Below are positions 1 through 8,638 of a stretch of 64,000 bases of DNA, one piece after another. Source of the stretch: Alphaproteobacteria bacterium (GTDB taxonomy: Bacteria; Pseudomonadota; Alphaproteobacteria; Rhizobiales; Xanthobacteraceae); the NCBI GenBank assembly GCA_037200445.1, contig JBBCGH010000001.1, forward strand, positions 4,461,162 to 4,525,161. The letters run 5' to 3'. The notes beneath the pieces were generated by a model. The model saw only the letters and a program-made list of their open reading frames with translations, had not been told where the DNA came from and searched no databases. Positions within the stretch are counted from its first letter, which is position 1; each line of letters begins with the position of its first letter. Both the position numbers and the translations under genes were made by a program.

Positions 1-11
1 TCGTCAGGGAA

Positions 12-740
12 ATGCGCGAACGGCAGACGATCACCGCGGCACCCGCGCGATCGGGTCTCGGGGGCACGGTGCTGATCGGCTGCGCGGCCTTCGCGGTCGG
101 CGCGCTCGCGATTGTCGGCTGGAAGATGTGGCCGGCCGCGAACGCACCGCAAAGCGCCGCCGCCACCAATCAACCGGCTCCGCCAGCGAACAGCCCGGCC
201 GCCCCCGCGCCGGCTTTCTCCGGCAAGCGGCTGGGAGAGGCCGAACAGGCGCCACTGCTCGCGACGTGCATCAAGAACGAGGATTTCGGCGGTTTCGGCG
301 ACGCCGCCGCTACCAATCCTCAGGCGGCCTACAGCCTGATGAAGACAGTCGGCACCGGCTTCCGCATCGCGACCCTGATCGGAGCCGAGACCGGCAGCGG
401 CGCCCAGCTCACCGACAATTGGCGGATCATCGCAGAATGCGTTTATCGCCAGAACAGCTGGACTCTCTGCAACCCGCACAATCGCGCGCTCGCGATCGAG
501 TCCACGGGCGCTTTCATTCGTGGAGCCGGCGCCGTTCTGGCTGATCCGCCGAAGGGCCGCGGCGGGCCGATACTCGTGCGCGAATACGGCCAGGCGCGCG
601 AGCGCGTGCTCGATGCGTTGCGCACGCGCCTGCGCAACGGCTACCTCATCGCCGAGGATTTCGGCCCGGTGCAGCCGGCGGAAATCAAGGGGATCCTGGC
701 CGAGACAAAGACGATCGCGAACGGCTGCGCGAAACAATGA
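12..740 (+). CDS. membrane-anchored protein of unknown function
   Basis: No family recognised. The 242-residue product has a short cytoplasmic head, one hydrophobic helix at about residues 17-38, an Ala/Pro-rich linker at 41-70, and a soluble domain of about 170 residues with Cys in TCIKN, ECVYR, TLCNP and NGCAKQ. That layout suggests a periplasmic domain that may hold disulfides (inference). The start is only 12 bases from the window edge and the frame is open upstream, so the true start may lie earlier; AGGGA is too close to this ATG to be a good ribosome site. Its stop overlaps the next gene (ATGA), so the two are probably cotranscribed and may act together. Confidence 0.7.
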   Translation: MRERQTITAAPARSGLGGTVLIGCAAFAVGALAIVGWKMWPAANAPQSAAATNQPAPPANSPAAPAPAFSGKRLGEAEQAPLLATCIKNEDFGGFGDAAATNPQAAYSLMKTVGTGFRIATLIGAETGSGAQLTDNWRIIAECVYRQNSWTLCNPHNRALAIESTGAFIRGAGAVLADPPKGRGGPILVREYGQARERVLDALRTRLRNGYLIAEDFGPVQPAEIKGILAETKTIANGCAKQ

Positions 741-1255
741 ACGCGGTCTTCCGCAGCCCGGCGTTCCGCAACACCATCCTTCCGCTGGGGCTGATCGTCG
801 CACTGCTCGCGGTCTGGGAATACGCCAAGCAGCCCTTCCCCAAACCTCGTCCGCAGGCCGAGGACTACGGCCCTCCTCCGCCGCGCAATGCCAACGAGGA
901 GCTGTTCCGGGACGCCCGCCTTCGCCGGCGGGAATCGACTCTCAAGACCCTTGATGCGAACTGGGCCAGCTTCTGCGACCCGCAGGGACGCAAGAGGCTG
1001 GTGAACAGCCTCAACGACTATTTCTATTTCCGCGACGGCGCCGAGGCGAGCTATCCGTCGCGCTGGGGCGAGGTGGGCAAGGCCTACATCGCGCGCGAAT
1101 TTTCCACGACCGATGACAAGCGCATCGAGCAGCAGATCAGGGAACTGTACGCGCGCGGCTATCTCGATCCGAAGATGTTCGGGGCCATCGCCAGCAAGCG
1201 CGTCACAGCGCTGGTTTACGAGATCAAGGTCGAGCGCAAGCCGTGCGCGGCTTGA
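737..1255 (+). CDS. membrane-anchored protein of unknown function
   Basis: No family recognised. The 172-residue product has one transmembrane helix at about residues 11-30 followed by a Pro-rich linker (KQPFPKPRPQ) and a soluble charged domain, the same N-in, single-pass layout as the gene before it, with which it shares a 4-base ATGA overlap. The domain contains the motif NDYFYFRDGAEASYP and a single pair of Cys (SFCDP, KPCAA). It ends with TGA directly against the TGA of the convergent ABC ATPase gene (shared TGATCA), leaving no room for a terminator between them. Function cannot be assigned. Confidence 0.75.
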   Translation: MNAVFRSPAFRNTILPLGLIVALLAVWEYAKQPFPKPRPQAEDYGPPPPRNANEELFRDARLRRRESTLKTLDANWASFCDPQGRKRLVNSLNDYFYFRDGAEASYPSRWGEVGKAYIAREFSTTDDKRIEQQIRELYARGYLDPKMFGAIASKRVTALVYEIKVERKPCAA

Positions 1256-2353
1256 TCACACGCCCTCCTCCAGCAGCACCACGCGTTTCGGATCGACCGA
1301 GAGATACGCATCGCTGCCTTCGGCGAGCGGTTCCATGGTGCCGCGAATGACGAGGCGTTGATCGCCCCAGGCGACATTCATCTGCGTGAAGTCGCCCTGG
1401 AACACCGAGCGCTCGACCCGGACCGGCCACACATTGCGCTCGCCCGCGGGCTTCTGCGCCGACAGTGTCAGGTGCACGGTGCGCACCGAGAACGTCAGCG
1501 CATCGCCCACCGGCCGGCCGTGCGCCATGCCGTAGACGACGCCGCCCGCTCCTTCCAGCGCGATCAGTCCGTGTGCATCGAGATCGGCGCGATGCCTGCC
1601 GCGGATGAGATTGGCCGAGCCGACGAAATCGGCGACGAAGGCATTGCGCGGATGATGGTAGATCTCGCCGGGCGTGCCGACCTGCGCGATCAGGCCGTCG
1701 CGCATCACCACGATACGGTCGGACATCGCGAGCGCCTCTTCGAGATCGTGCGTGACGTAGACCGACGTGATGCCAAGCCGGTGCTGCAGCTCGCGCAGTT
1801 CGATGCGCATGTCGGCGCGCAGCTTGGCATCGAGGTTGGACAACGGCTCGTCGAACAGCAGCACCGAGGGCTGGAACACGAAGGCGCGCGCCAGCGCAAC
1901 GCGTTGCTGCTGGCCGCCGGAGAGCTGCGAGGCGCCGCGATCGCGGAACTGGCGCATCTGCACCATGTCGAGCGCGCGGTCGACCTTGTCGGCGATCTGC
2001 TCCTTGGGCTCGCGCCGCACGCGCAACCCGTAGGCGACATTCTCGAACACCGTCATGTGCGGCCAGATCGCGTAGGACTGGAACACCATCGAGAGGCCGC
2101 GCTTCTCGGCCGGAATGTTGACGCGGCTCGCACTTGAATAGACCGGCGTACCGCCGATGCGGATTTCACCTGCGCTCGGCTGCTCCAGCCCCGCGATCGC
2201 GCGCAAGGTCGTGGTCTTGCCGCAGCCCGAGGGGCCGAGCAGCGTGAGCTGCTCCCCCGGCGCGACGTCGAAGCTCACGCCGCGCACCGCCGGCACCTCG
2301 CCGTAGTGGATGTGCAGGTCTTTCACCTCGATGTGCGGCTTGCGGTCGGTCAT
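1256..2353 (-). CDS. ABC transporter ATP-binding protein, Fe3+/polyamine-importer type
   Basis: ATPase of a binding-protein-dependent importer. Walker A GPSGCGKTT is at residues 40-48, the Q-loop at about 92 (FQSYAIWPH), the signature LSGGQQQR at 144-151, Walker B LLFDEP at 165-170 and the switch His in VYVTHDLEEA. A C-terminal region of about 110 residues matches the TOBE regulatory domain of the CysA/PotA/FbpC class. Length (365) is normal for that class. It is the last gene of a co-directional set with the permease (51 bases upstream) and binding protein. The substrate is not shown by the sequence; iron(III), polyamines or a small organic acid are all possible. Confidence 0.92.
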   Translation of the reverse strand: MTDRKPHIEVKDLHIHYGEVPAVRGVSFDVAPGEQLTLLGPSGCGKTTTLRAIAGLEQPSAGEIRIGGTPVYSSASRVNIPAEKRGLSMVFQSYAIWPHMTVFENVAYGLRVRREPKEQIADKVDRALDMVQMRQFRDRGASQLSGGQQQRVALARAFVFQPSVLLFDEPLSNLDAKLRADMRIELRELQHRLGITSVYVTHDLEEALAMSDRIVVMRDGLIAQVGTPGEIYHHPRNAFVADFVGSANLIRGRHRADLDAHGLIALEGAGGVVYGMAHGRPVGDALTFSVRTVHLTLSAQKPAGERNVWPVRVERSVFQGDFTQMNVAWGDQRLVIRGTMEPLAEGSDAYLSVDPKRVVLLEEGV

Positions 2354-2355
2354 TT

Positions 2356-2404
2356 GCGCATGACCTTGTCCGAAAACCGGTTTCCACTTTTCGGGGTCAT
2401 GCGC
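2356..2404. repeat. 49-bp palindromic repeat, copy 1
   Basis: Imperfect palindrome with arms GCGCATGACC/GGTCATGCGC around a TTTTCGG/CCGAAAA core. The same element is at 5373-5421 and 8590-8638. It fills the gap between permease and ATPase genes of the ABC operon and touches the permease stop codon. It probably forms a hairpin in the mRNA and could alter decay or expression ratio (inference). Confidence 0.85.
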
Positions 2405-4096
2405 CTAGTCCGTAATATGCGCGGTGGCGCGGCGCGTCACCGCGAGCAGGATGCTGACCGCGATGGCCACCACGGCGGTCTGGATCAGCGCCAGCGCGGC
2501 GGTGAGCTCGGTGGAGCTTGCGAACCAGCTTTCGACGATCGACGGCGTGATCACCTTGGAGTGCGGGCCCATCAGCAGAATCGAGGCGCCGAGCTCGCGG
2601 ATGCTGGCGACGAACAGCAGCAGCCACGCCGCGACGAGGCCGGGCCAGAGCAGCGGCACCGTCACGGTGCGGATGCGATAGCCCCACCCCGCCCCGCACA
2701 TCTGCGCGCACTCCTCGAGGCTCTTGTCGATCTGCAGCATCACGCCCGAGATGGTGCGCACGCCGAGCGGCAGGAACACCGTGAGATAGGCGATCAGCAA
2801 GAGCCACAGCGTGCCGTAGATCGGGATCGGGAAGATCAGCCACGCCCACATCATGCCGAACGCGAAGATCAGCCGCGGCACCGACTGCGGAAACATCACG
2901 ATGTATTCAATGATGCTCGAGCCCGGCAGTTTCGAGCGGTAGATGATCCACGAGATCAGCCCCATCAGGGTGACGCCGAGCGTCGCAGTCCAGAACCCGA
3001 GCCATAGCGAATTGCCCAGCGCCGTGGTCGCGGCATTCATCGTGAAGGCGGTGCGGAAATGCGCGAGCGTGAAGTTGCTCGCCGCCGGAAACGCCGTCGA
3101 GATGTTCTGGATCGACGCATAGAGCAGGGTCAGCAGCGGCAACACCACGCTGCACAACAGATAGAACACGCACGCCGCGAGCAGCAGGTACTTGAGCCGC
3201 CCGACGTCGTTGACGCGCGGGCGGAACGCCTTGCCGGTGATGGTCACGTAGCTGCCCGCGGTGATGATGCGCCGGTAGATGAACAGCGTGACGAACATCA
3301 CGACGAACAGCGAGGTGCCCATCGCGGCGGCGAGCGGGATCTTCGGCGGGTACTGCTGGGTGAGCTGGTAGATCGCGGTGGTCACCACATAGTAGCGGTC
3401 CGGCAGGCCGAGCACGAGCGCGGCCGCGAACGAGCCGAGCATCTCGGCGAAGACGAATATCGCCGCGCCGAGCACGCCGGGCAGCACCAGCGGCAGGGTC
3501 ACGCGCAGCATGGTGCGCCAGCGGCTCGCGCCCATCACCTGGCTCGCTTCCTCCAATGCCGGGTCCATCGATTTCATCACCGCGCCGATCATCACAAAGG
3601 CAACCGAACCCTCGAACAGCGCCATCACCCAGGCGATGCCGTAAGCCGAGTTGATGTTGATCAGATAGCCGGAGCCGCCGAGCGCGCGATAGACCTGATT
3701 GAGGAAGCCGGACTCCGGCGTGCCGAGCAGGCTCCAGGCGAGCGCGCCTAAGAGCGGCGTCAGATAATACGGAACCACCATCGCCTGCTCGAAGAAGCGC
3801 CGCCCCGGGACATTGGTGCGCGTCAGGATCCACGCCATCAGGAAGCCGAACACCAGCGCCATCACGGTCGCGGCGACCGAGACGGTCAACGTGTTGATGA
3901 TGATCTGCGGGTAGTTGAGCAGGCCCGCGAAATTGTCGAGGCCGAACTCGGTCGGCGGCCGCGCCTCCGGGTCGCCGACGTTGAGCGCGGCCTGAAGCAG
4001 ATAGAAGACGGGATAGAGGACGAGCAAGCCAGCGACGATGGCAACGAGTGCACCAGCGAGGGCGGGGGGACTCAGCAAGGTTCTTGAAATGCGCAT
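2405..4096 (-). CDS. ABC transporter permease, fused two-domain (FbpB/ThiP type)
   Basis: Integral membrane subunit of the importer. The 563 residues contain two homologous permease halves with about 12 hydrophobic helices. Each half carries an EAA loop for contact with the ATPase: EEASQVMGASRWRT in the first and EECAQMCGAGWGYRIRT in the second. Such fused permeases serve iron(III), thiamine and related substrates. The order binding protein, permease, ATPase on one strand indicates an operon. The gaps on both sides hold palindromic repeats. Start chosen at the ATG giving MRISRTLLSPP, with the first helix beginning at about residue 10. Confidence 0.92.
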   Translation of the reverse strand: MRISRTLLSPPALAGALVAIVAGLLVLYPVFYLLQAALNVGDPEARPPTEFGLDNFAGLLNYPQIIINTLTVSVAATVMALVFGFLMAWILTRTNVPGRRFFEQAMVVPYYLTPLLGALAWSLLGTPESGFLNQVYRALGGSGYLININSAYGIAWVMALFEGSVAFVMIGAVMKSMDPALEEASQVMGASRWRTMLRVTLPLVLPGVLGAAIFVFAEMLGSFAAALVLGLPDRYYVVTTAIYQLTQQYPPKIPLAAAMGTSLFVVMFVTLFIYRRIITAGSYVTITGKAFRPRVNDVGRLKYLLLAACVFYLLCSVVLPLLTLLYASIQNISTAFPAASNFTLAHFRTAFTMNAATTALGNSLWLGFWTATLGVTLMGLISWIIYRSKLPGSSIIEYIVMFPQSVPRLIFAFGMMWAWLIFPIPIYGTLWLLLIAYLTVFLPLGVRTISGVMLQIDKSLEECAQMCGAGWGYRIRTVTVPLLWPGLVAAWLLLFVASIRELGASILLMGPHSKVITPSIVESWFASSTELTAALALIQTAVVAIAVSILLAVTRRATAHITD

Positions 4097-4111
4097 CGCC
4101 TCTCCGCCGTC

Positions 4112-4206
4112 ATCGTCCGCGAAGGCGGACGATCCAGTAGTCGCCGGCGTTTGCGCTCATGATCTGCTGTGGTGTTTACTGGGTCCCCGCCTTCGCGGGG
4201 ACGACG
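4112..4206. repeat. composite double-hairpin repeat
   Basis: Two hairpins, CGTCCGC-gaag-GCGGACG at 4114-4131 and GTCCCCGC-ctt-GCGGGGAC around 4183-4202, are joined by a spacer bounded by CCAGTA and TACTGG. This is the same architecture as the elements at 34464-34541 and 62622-62690. It lies between binding-protein and permease genes. Confidence 0.75.
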
Positions 4207-4208
4207 CA

Positions 4209-5294
4209 CTAGAGTCCCAGCATCGCGTTCCATTCCTTGTTGAACACCTCGCGCTGCTTGCCGTAGTCGTCCCAGTCGGTCGGGAAGATCAGCTTGTAGG
4301 CGGAGAGTTTCTGCCCGGTCGGCATCGGCGGCGGATCGTTGGTCACCGAGCCGTAATAGAGGTTCGGGTGGTCCTGGTAGTATTTCTGCCCGCGCGGCGA
4401 CATCGCCCAGTCGACGAACAGCTTTGCGGCTTCCGGATGCGGCGCCTTGTTCACCGCGCCGACAATCAGCGGCGTCGCCACCAGACCCTCGGGCGGCGCC
4501 ACGAACTCGACCTCTGCGCCGCGGCTCTTGTAGAGAATGTAGGCCGAGTATTCGGCCAGCGCCGTCATGTCGTCGTCGCCCTTGGCGAGACGGTCATAGA
4601 GCTGAACGCGGGAATCGAATGCGCGCGGCCGCTGCTTGGCGAACTCCTTCCAGAAGTCGTCGCCGTACATCTGGCGCAGCAGGTACCACTGCACGTACTG
4701 CACGCCGGACGCCGAGATCTTGCAGGAAATCTTGTTGCGGAAGCGCGGATTGTTGATGTCCTTGTAGGTCTTCGGAATGTCCGCGCCGGTGACCTTGTTC
4801 TTGTTGTAGGCGAGCCCCGCAAAGGTCACGCCGGTCCAGAAATAGGCGCCCGGCTTCGCCGAGAGATAGTCCTTCTTGTAGGCGTCCATGTACGGGCCGC
4901 TGTAGAGTTCGTAGCCGCCGCGCTTCTCGAAATCGACCGCGGGCGCAACGTCCGAAAGCTGGAGCACGTCCACGTCGAAACGTCCGGCCGAGCGCTCGGA
5001 GAGAATTTTGTTGTAGAGCGCGCCGGTCTGCGCGCGCACGTAACTGGTCTTGATCTTGGGAAAGTCCTTGCCGAAGCCCTCCATGATGGCGGCGGTCCCG
5101 GCCTCGTTCTCGTGGCAATAGAAGACGAGCCCACCTTCCTGCTCGGCCTTCGCCACATCCGCGTAGGTCTCGAAGTCGTGGACCTTGGTGGCTTTCTTCG
5201 CGCCCTGCGCGGACACATGCGGCGCCGCGAATGCGGTTGCGCCGAGCGCTGCACCAGCCGCCAACACATGGCGGCGCGTGATGTTCCTGGACAT
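4209..5294 (-). CDS. extracellular substrate-binding protein of ABC importer, Tat-exported
   Basis: Periplasmic solute receptor, 361 residues, first gene of the ABC operon. The N-terminus MSRNITRRHVLAAGAALGA has the twin-arginine pair followed by a hydrophobic stretch and a cleavage site near VSAQG, so export in folded form through Tat is expected. The mature part matches the family-1/iron(III)-type binding proteins (motifs GLVFYCHENEAG, NKISCKISASG, AKLFVDWAMSP). The Tat signal suggests cofactor or metal loading before export, but the ligand is not evident. Stop TAG lies next to the composite repeat at 4112-4206. Confidence 0.9.
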   Translation of the reverse strand: MSRNITRRHVLAAGAALGATAFAAPHVSAQGAKKATKVHDFETYADVAKAEQEGGLVFYCHENEAGTAAIMEGFGKDFPKIKTSYVRAQTGALYNKILSERSAGRFDVDVLQLSDVAPAVDFEKRGGYELYSGPYMDAYKKDYLSAKPGAYFWTGVTFAGLAYNKNKVTGADIPKTYKDINNPRFRNKISCKISASGVQYVQWYLLRQMYGDDFWKEFAKQRPRAFDSRVQLYDRLAKGDDDMTALAEYSAYILYKSRGAEVEFVAPPEGLVATPLIVGAVNKAPHPEAAKLFVDWAMSPRGQKYYQDHPNLYYGSVTNDPPPMPTGQKLSAYKLIFPTDWDDYGKQREVFNKEWNAMLGL

Positions 5295-5372
5295 GACTCC
5301 TCCCTCGTTTTTATTCTGAGGGCCAGCTTAGAGCTTCGCCGTCGGAACGGGAAGCAGGGAGACTTTTTGTTT

Positions 5373-5421
5373 GAGCATGATCTTTTCCGAAAACCGGTAC
5401 CCACTTTTCGGGATCATGCTC
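5373..5421. repeat. 49-bp palindromic repeat, copy 2
   Basis: Arms GAGCATGATC/GATCATGCTC with the same CCGAAAA core as the other two copies. The right arm supplies the first base of the TAG stop codon of the minus-strand gene at 5421-5858. It shares its outer flank TTTTTGTTTGAGCATGATC with copy 3. Confidence 0.88.
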
Positions 5422-5858
5422 TACCGGCACCTCGGATACATCGCCGCAAGCTCGCGGCCGCGCAGCAGCAGCAGGCGCGAACTCAAACCGCCATGGCGGA
5501 CGATCCACTGACGCACGGAAGGCGGATAGGCGGAGAGCACGGCACCGGTCGCCTCCGGCTCGTACACGGGCCGCCCGCGCCAATCGCGTGAAGTCGCGGC
5601 ATGGAAGCCGAGGATGGCGCGCGCCGTCACGCAGATGCGGCTGCGCGGCAGGGTCATCAGCACCAGCGTGCACGCTGACAGACATGGCCCGTCGATGACG
5701 ACACGCTCCCCGGAGGCACGCACCCGATCGAACAGCCGCAGGTACGGACCGATTTGTCCGCCGGGGCTTGCCAGGATGCGGATGTCGGCTGAGGCAGGCG
5801 CGACAGGAAGTGCCGCGATGGCTGCGGCAAACAGGATGCGAAGAAAAACCGAGCGCAC
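5421..5858 (-). CDS. small periplasmic ClpP-like (COG3904-type) protein
   Basis: About 145 residues. The likely start is the GTG at 5858 (VRSVFLRILFAAAIAAL), which puts a signal peptide ending in ASADI at the N-terminus; the longer open frame upstream overlaps the Bug gene and is not credible. The mature part has the ClpP/crotonase-like pattern ILASPGGQIGPYL, VIDGPCLSACTLVL and ILGFHAA, in which the Ser of SACT and the His of GFHAA occupy the usual catalytic Ser and His positions. It is short for a complete fold. Activity is unproven; it could be a non-enzymatic relative. The TAG stop is formed at the edge of a palindromic repeat. Confidence 0.6.
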   Translation of the reverse strand: MRSVFLRILFAAAIAALPVAPASADIRILASPGGQIGPYLRLFDRVRASGERVVIDGPCLSACTLVLMTLPRSRICVTARAILGFHAATSRDWRGRPVYEPEATGAVLSAYPPSVRQWIVRHGGLSSRLLLLRGRELAAMYPRCR

Positions 5859-5926
5859 GCCGCACGATCCGGAGATGTTGAAGCGTCGGTCTAGCGCGCG
5901 ACTTGGGCCGATCAAGGGCAGCGTGC

Positions 5927-6913
5927 TCACCCGAGCTTGATGTTCGCCTCCTTCACGACACGGCTCCACTTCTCCATCTCGGCCTTCACGAAGGCGCCGA
6001 ACTCCTCCGGCGTATTCTCGCGGTAGTCGATGTTGAGCTTGTCGAGCCGCTCGGTGACCTCCGGGTGCTTCAGCATCGCGTTCAGGCCGGCATTGAGTTT
6101 CTGCACGATCTCGCGCGATGTGCCCGCGGGCACAAACACGCCGTTCCACTCATAGGCCTCGAATCCCGGGATGGTGTCGGAGACCGGCGGCAGGTCCGGC
6201 AGCGTGCCGAGCCGGCCCTTGCCGGTGTGCGCGATCGCCTTCACGGCACCCGCCTGCACCTGCCCGATCGACGCCGAGCCGTTGGAGAAGAAGAACTTCA
6301 CCTGTCCGCCCATCACGTCGTTGAGCGCCGGGCCACCGCCGCGATACGGGATATGATTGATTTTGGTGCCGGTCATGTGGCGGAACATCTCGAGCGAGAG
6401 ATGCTGCACCGTGCCGTTGCCGGACGATGCGAAGTCGAGTCCGTCGGGCGCGGCCTTCGCCATCGCGATCACGTCCGCGACGGTCTGCACCGGTACATCC
6501 TTGTTCACCACCAGGATGTTCGGCACCAGCGAGGCCAAGAACACCGGCTGGAAGTCCTTGCCGTAGTCGAACGAGAGCTTCTGATAGAGGAACGGGTTCA
6601 CCGAAAACGCGGTCGCATCGTAGAGAACCGTGTAGCCGTCCGGATCGGCCTTCGCGGCCACCGCCTCGGCTATGGTACCACCCGCGCCTCCACGGTTGTC
6701 GATCACGAACTGCTGGCCGAGCACCTCGGAGAGCTTGGCGAAATAGATACGGCCGGTCGTGTCGGCGCCGCCGCCCGGCGGATACGGGATGATCACCCGC
6801 ACCGGGCGGGAAGGCCAGGATTGGGCGGCCGCTGAATTGGCGAGAAACGGAGCCGCGATCGCGGCCCCCGCGCCCTCGAGCACGCTTCGTCGCGACGGTT
6901 TCATGTGACCCAC
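5927..6913 (-). CDS. Bug/TctC-family tripartite tricarboxylate transporter binding protein
   Basis: Periplasmic solute receptor of the Bug family, 328 residues. A Tat-type signal (KPSRRSVLEGAG) precedes the mature start near AAAQSWPSRP. Family marks are RVIIPYPPGGGADTTGR, DNRGGAGGTIA and PDGYTVL. GTG at 6913 has GGAGG five bases upstream; the ATG at 6904 is an alternative giving a neater signal peptide. No TctA or TctB membrane subunit is nearby, so this is one of the many orphan Bug receptors of this order and presumably uses a transporter encoded elsewhere. Ligand (carboxylate, nicotinate, amino acid) cannot be told. Confidence 0.9.
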   Translation of the reverse strand: MGHMKPSRRSVLEGAGAAIAAPFLANSAAAQSWPSRPVRVIIPYPPGGGADTTGRIYFAKLSEVLGQQFVIDNRGGAGGTIAEAVAAKADPDGYTVLYDATAFSVNPFLYQKLSFDYGKDFQPVFLASLVPNILVVNKDVPVQTVADVIAMAKAAPDGLDFASSGNGTVQHLSLEMFRHMTGTKINHIPYRGGGPALNDVMGGQVKFFFSNGSASIGQVQAGAVKAIAHTGKGRLGTLPDLPPVSDTIPGFEAYEWNGVFVPAGTSREIVQKLNAGLNAMLKHPEVTERLDKLNIDYRENTPEEFGAFVKAEMEKWSRVVKEANIKLG

Positions 6914-6975
6914 AGCTCCCTCCGGCGATTGTTATTGTCCGATGTATAGATCACCGCGCCGCGCAACCGCAAAGC

Positions 6976-7329
6976 TCAATCGTTCGGATGCGTGTAGGCG
7001 AAGCGCCAGCCCTGCGGCGTGCGCTGGAAGCCGTAGAGCGTGTCGCGGCAGAACGCCACGTAGTCCTTCGTCGTGTCATCGCGCTCCGGCTTCGCCTTGG
7101 CGAGACACGCGAGCATCCGGGGCGGGAATATATCCTTCCAGACGACGTCGAAGCTCTTCTGCTCGAATTCCGGGCTTGGGTACTGCGTCAGCGCGCGAAT
7201 CTTGTCTTTGTCCTTCTTGGCGGCGGCCGCTGAAAATTCCTTCCAGAAGGCCACAAAGCCGTCGCCCTGCGCGGCTGCGAGGGGCGCGAGCAAAATCAGC
7301 ATCGTCAGAGCGAGAGCGGCGCGTCGCAT
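6976..7329 (-). CDS. small secreted protein of unknown function
   Basis: 117 residues with a clear signal peptide (MRRAALALTMLILLAPLAAAQ, cleavage after AAA). The mature part is rich in Lys and aromatic residues (FVAFWKEFSAAAAKKDKDKI, GFQRTPQGWRFAYTHPND) with two Cys. It sits between the two Bug genes and reads the same way, 9 bases after the next receptor, so it may be cotranscribed. No family recognised. Confidence 0.7.
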   Translation of the reverse strand: MRRAALALTMLILLAPLAAAQGDGFVAFWKEFSAAAAKKDKDKIRALTQYPSPEFEQKSFDVVWKDIFPPRMLACLAKAKPERDDTTKDYVAFCRDTLYGFQRTPQGWRFAYTHPND

Positions 7330-7338
7330 CGATCTCCC

Positions 7339-8295
7339 CTACTGCTTCGGCAGGCCGGTCACCTTGACGATGCCGTCCCAGCGCTTCAGCTCCTCCTTCA
7401 CGAACGCGCTGAACTCAGCCGGCGTCATCGCGCCGGTTTCGGAGCCGTAGGCGCCGAAGAAGCGTTTGCCCTTGGGCGTGTTGACCGCATCCTTGATCGC
7501 CTGGTTGAGGCTTGCGGCAATCTCGGGCGACATCCCGGCCGGCCCGTGCACGCCCTGCCATGAGTACAGGACGAAGTCGCGATAGCCGGACTCGACCATC
7601 GTCGGCACGTCGGGAAACGCCTCCGCTCGCTTCGAGCCCGTGACCGCGAGCGCGCGCAGCTTGCCGGCCTTGATGTGCTCCTGGGTCGGCGACATGTCCA
7701 TGACGACGAAATCGATCTGCCCGCCGAGCAGGTCGGTCGTCGCCTGCGGCGTGCCACGGTAGGACACGGCGTTCGTCTTGATGCCAGCGGCGGCATTGAG
7801 CATCGCGCCGCCGGCGAGGCTGCCCACATTGCCGTAAGCAAAATTCAACTTGTCGGGATTGGCCTTCGCGAAATCGACGAAATCCTTCAGCGTCCGGTAG
7901 GGCGTTTCAGCGCGCACCACCATCGCGCTCAGCCCCTGCGCAATCAGCGCGATCGGCGTGAAGTCGCTGATGGGGTCATAGCCGAGGTTGTTGTAGAGAT
8001 AGTAGTTCGCCGAGTGCGTCGACACCGTGCTGAGCAGCAGCGTGTAGCCGTCCGGCGGCGCCTTGGCGACGGTGCGCGACGCGATCGCGCCGGTCGCGCC
8101 GGGCATGTTCTCGACGATGAAGCCGTGGCCGAAGACTTTCTGGAAGTGTGTACCGATCAGCCGCGCCTGCCCGTCGGTCGCGCTGCCGGCCGGGAACGGC
8201 ACGATCATCCGGATCGGCTTGTTGGGATAGGGCTGCGCCTGCGCGGCGGTCGTGGCGGCAAGATAGAATGCGAACACCCAGACAACCCTGCGCAA
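7339..8295 (-). CDS. Bug/TctC-family tripartite tricarboxylate transporter binding protein
   Basis: Second orphan Bug receptor, 318 residues from the TTG at 8295. That start has GGAGG six bases upstream and gives a normal Sec signal peptide (LRRVVWVFAFYLAATTAAQAQ); longer in-frame starts add a non-conserved hydrophilic head. Family marks are PIRMIVPFPAGSATDGQAR, NMPGATGAIASR, PDGYTLLLSTVSTH and WQGVHGPAGMSPEIAASLN. It differs enough from the receptor at 5927-6913 (Sec rather than Tat signal) to suggest a different ligand or export requirement. No transporter membrane subunit is adjacent. Confidence 0.9.
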   Translation of the reverse strand: MRRVVWVFAFYLAATTAAQAQPYPNKPIRMIVPFPAGSATDGQARLIGTHFQKVFGHGFIVENMPGATGAIASRTVAKAPPDGYTLLLSTVSTHSANYYLYNNLGYDPISDFTPIALIAQGLSAMVVRAETPYRTLKDFVDFAKANPDKLNFAYGNVGSLAGGAMLNAAAGIKTNAVSYRGTPQATTDLLGGQIDFVVMDMSPTQEHIKAGKLRALAVTGSKRAEAFPDVPTMVESGYRDFVLYSWQGVHGPAGMSPEIAASLNQAIKDAVNTPKGKRFFGAYGSETGAMTPAEFSAFVKEELKRWDGIVKVTGLPKQ

Positions 8296-8637
8296 CGTTT
8301 CCTCCGCATTCTTGTCGGCGGGAAGCGTAGGCTCCCGGTGATCCGGCTGCAACGCACGCGGACGCACCCTTTCCCACCGCATGTCGCGGCCCGTATTCAG
8401 CGCATGGCCGAAAGCCGGAGCCGACGACGCGGAAGGAGCCCAACGCCGGCGCCGAAGGCGACGCGAGTGGGAGGCCGAGCAAGGGGGCCCGCCGGCTGAG
8501 AACGCCGGCGCGCCGGTCTACGAACGTCCGCAGCAGCTAGAGCGCTATCGTTCTTGGTTGAATCGGAGTCGCGCTCTAGCCTTTTGTTTGAGCATGATCT
8601 TTTCCGAAAACCGGTTCCCACTTTCCGGGATCATGCT
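8296..8637. other. 342-base stretch without a gene
   Basis: No credible coding frame on either strand. It holds two hairpin repeats at its right end (8536-8580 and 8590-8638) and GC-rich, low-information sequence before them. A promoter for the Bug gene must lie near 8300-8350 but I cannot point to convincing -35/-10 boxes. Confidence 0.6.
8536..8580. repeat. CTAGAGCG...CGCTCTAG hairpin repeat
   Basis: Inverted repeat with outer arms CTAGAGCG/CGCTCTAG and an A/T-richer middle (ATCGTTCTTGGTTGAATCGG). It stands 9 bases from palindrome copy 3, so the two form a compound repeat. Confidence 0.7.
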
Positions 8638-8638
8638 C
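8590..8638. repeat. 49-bp palindromic repeat, copy 3
   Basis: Arms GAGCATGATC/GATCATGCTC with the CCGAAAA core, nearly identical to copy 2. Its right edge runs into the TAG stop codon of the frameshifted membrane protein gene at 8638. Confidence 0.88.

Noticed and set aside
4038-5591. 517-residue open frame on the plus strand opposite the ABC binding protein gene
   Set aside because: It is the mirror of a high-GC gene; composition is Arg/His/Leu-rich with no domain, while the minus strand has a clear Tat-exported receptor.
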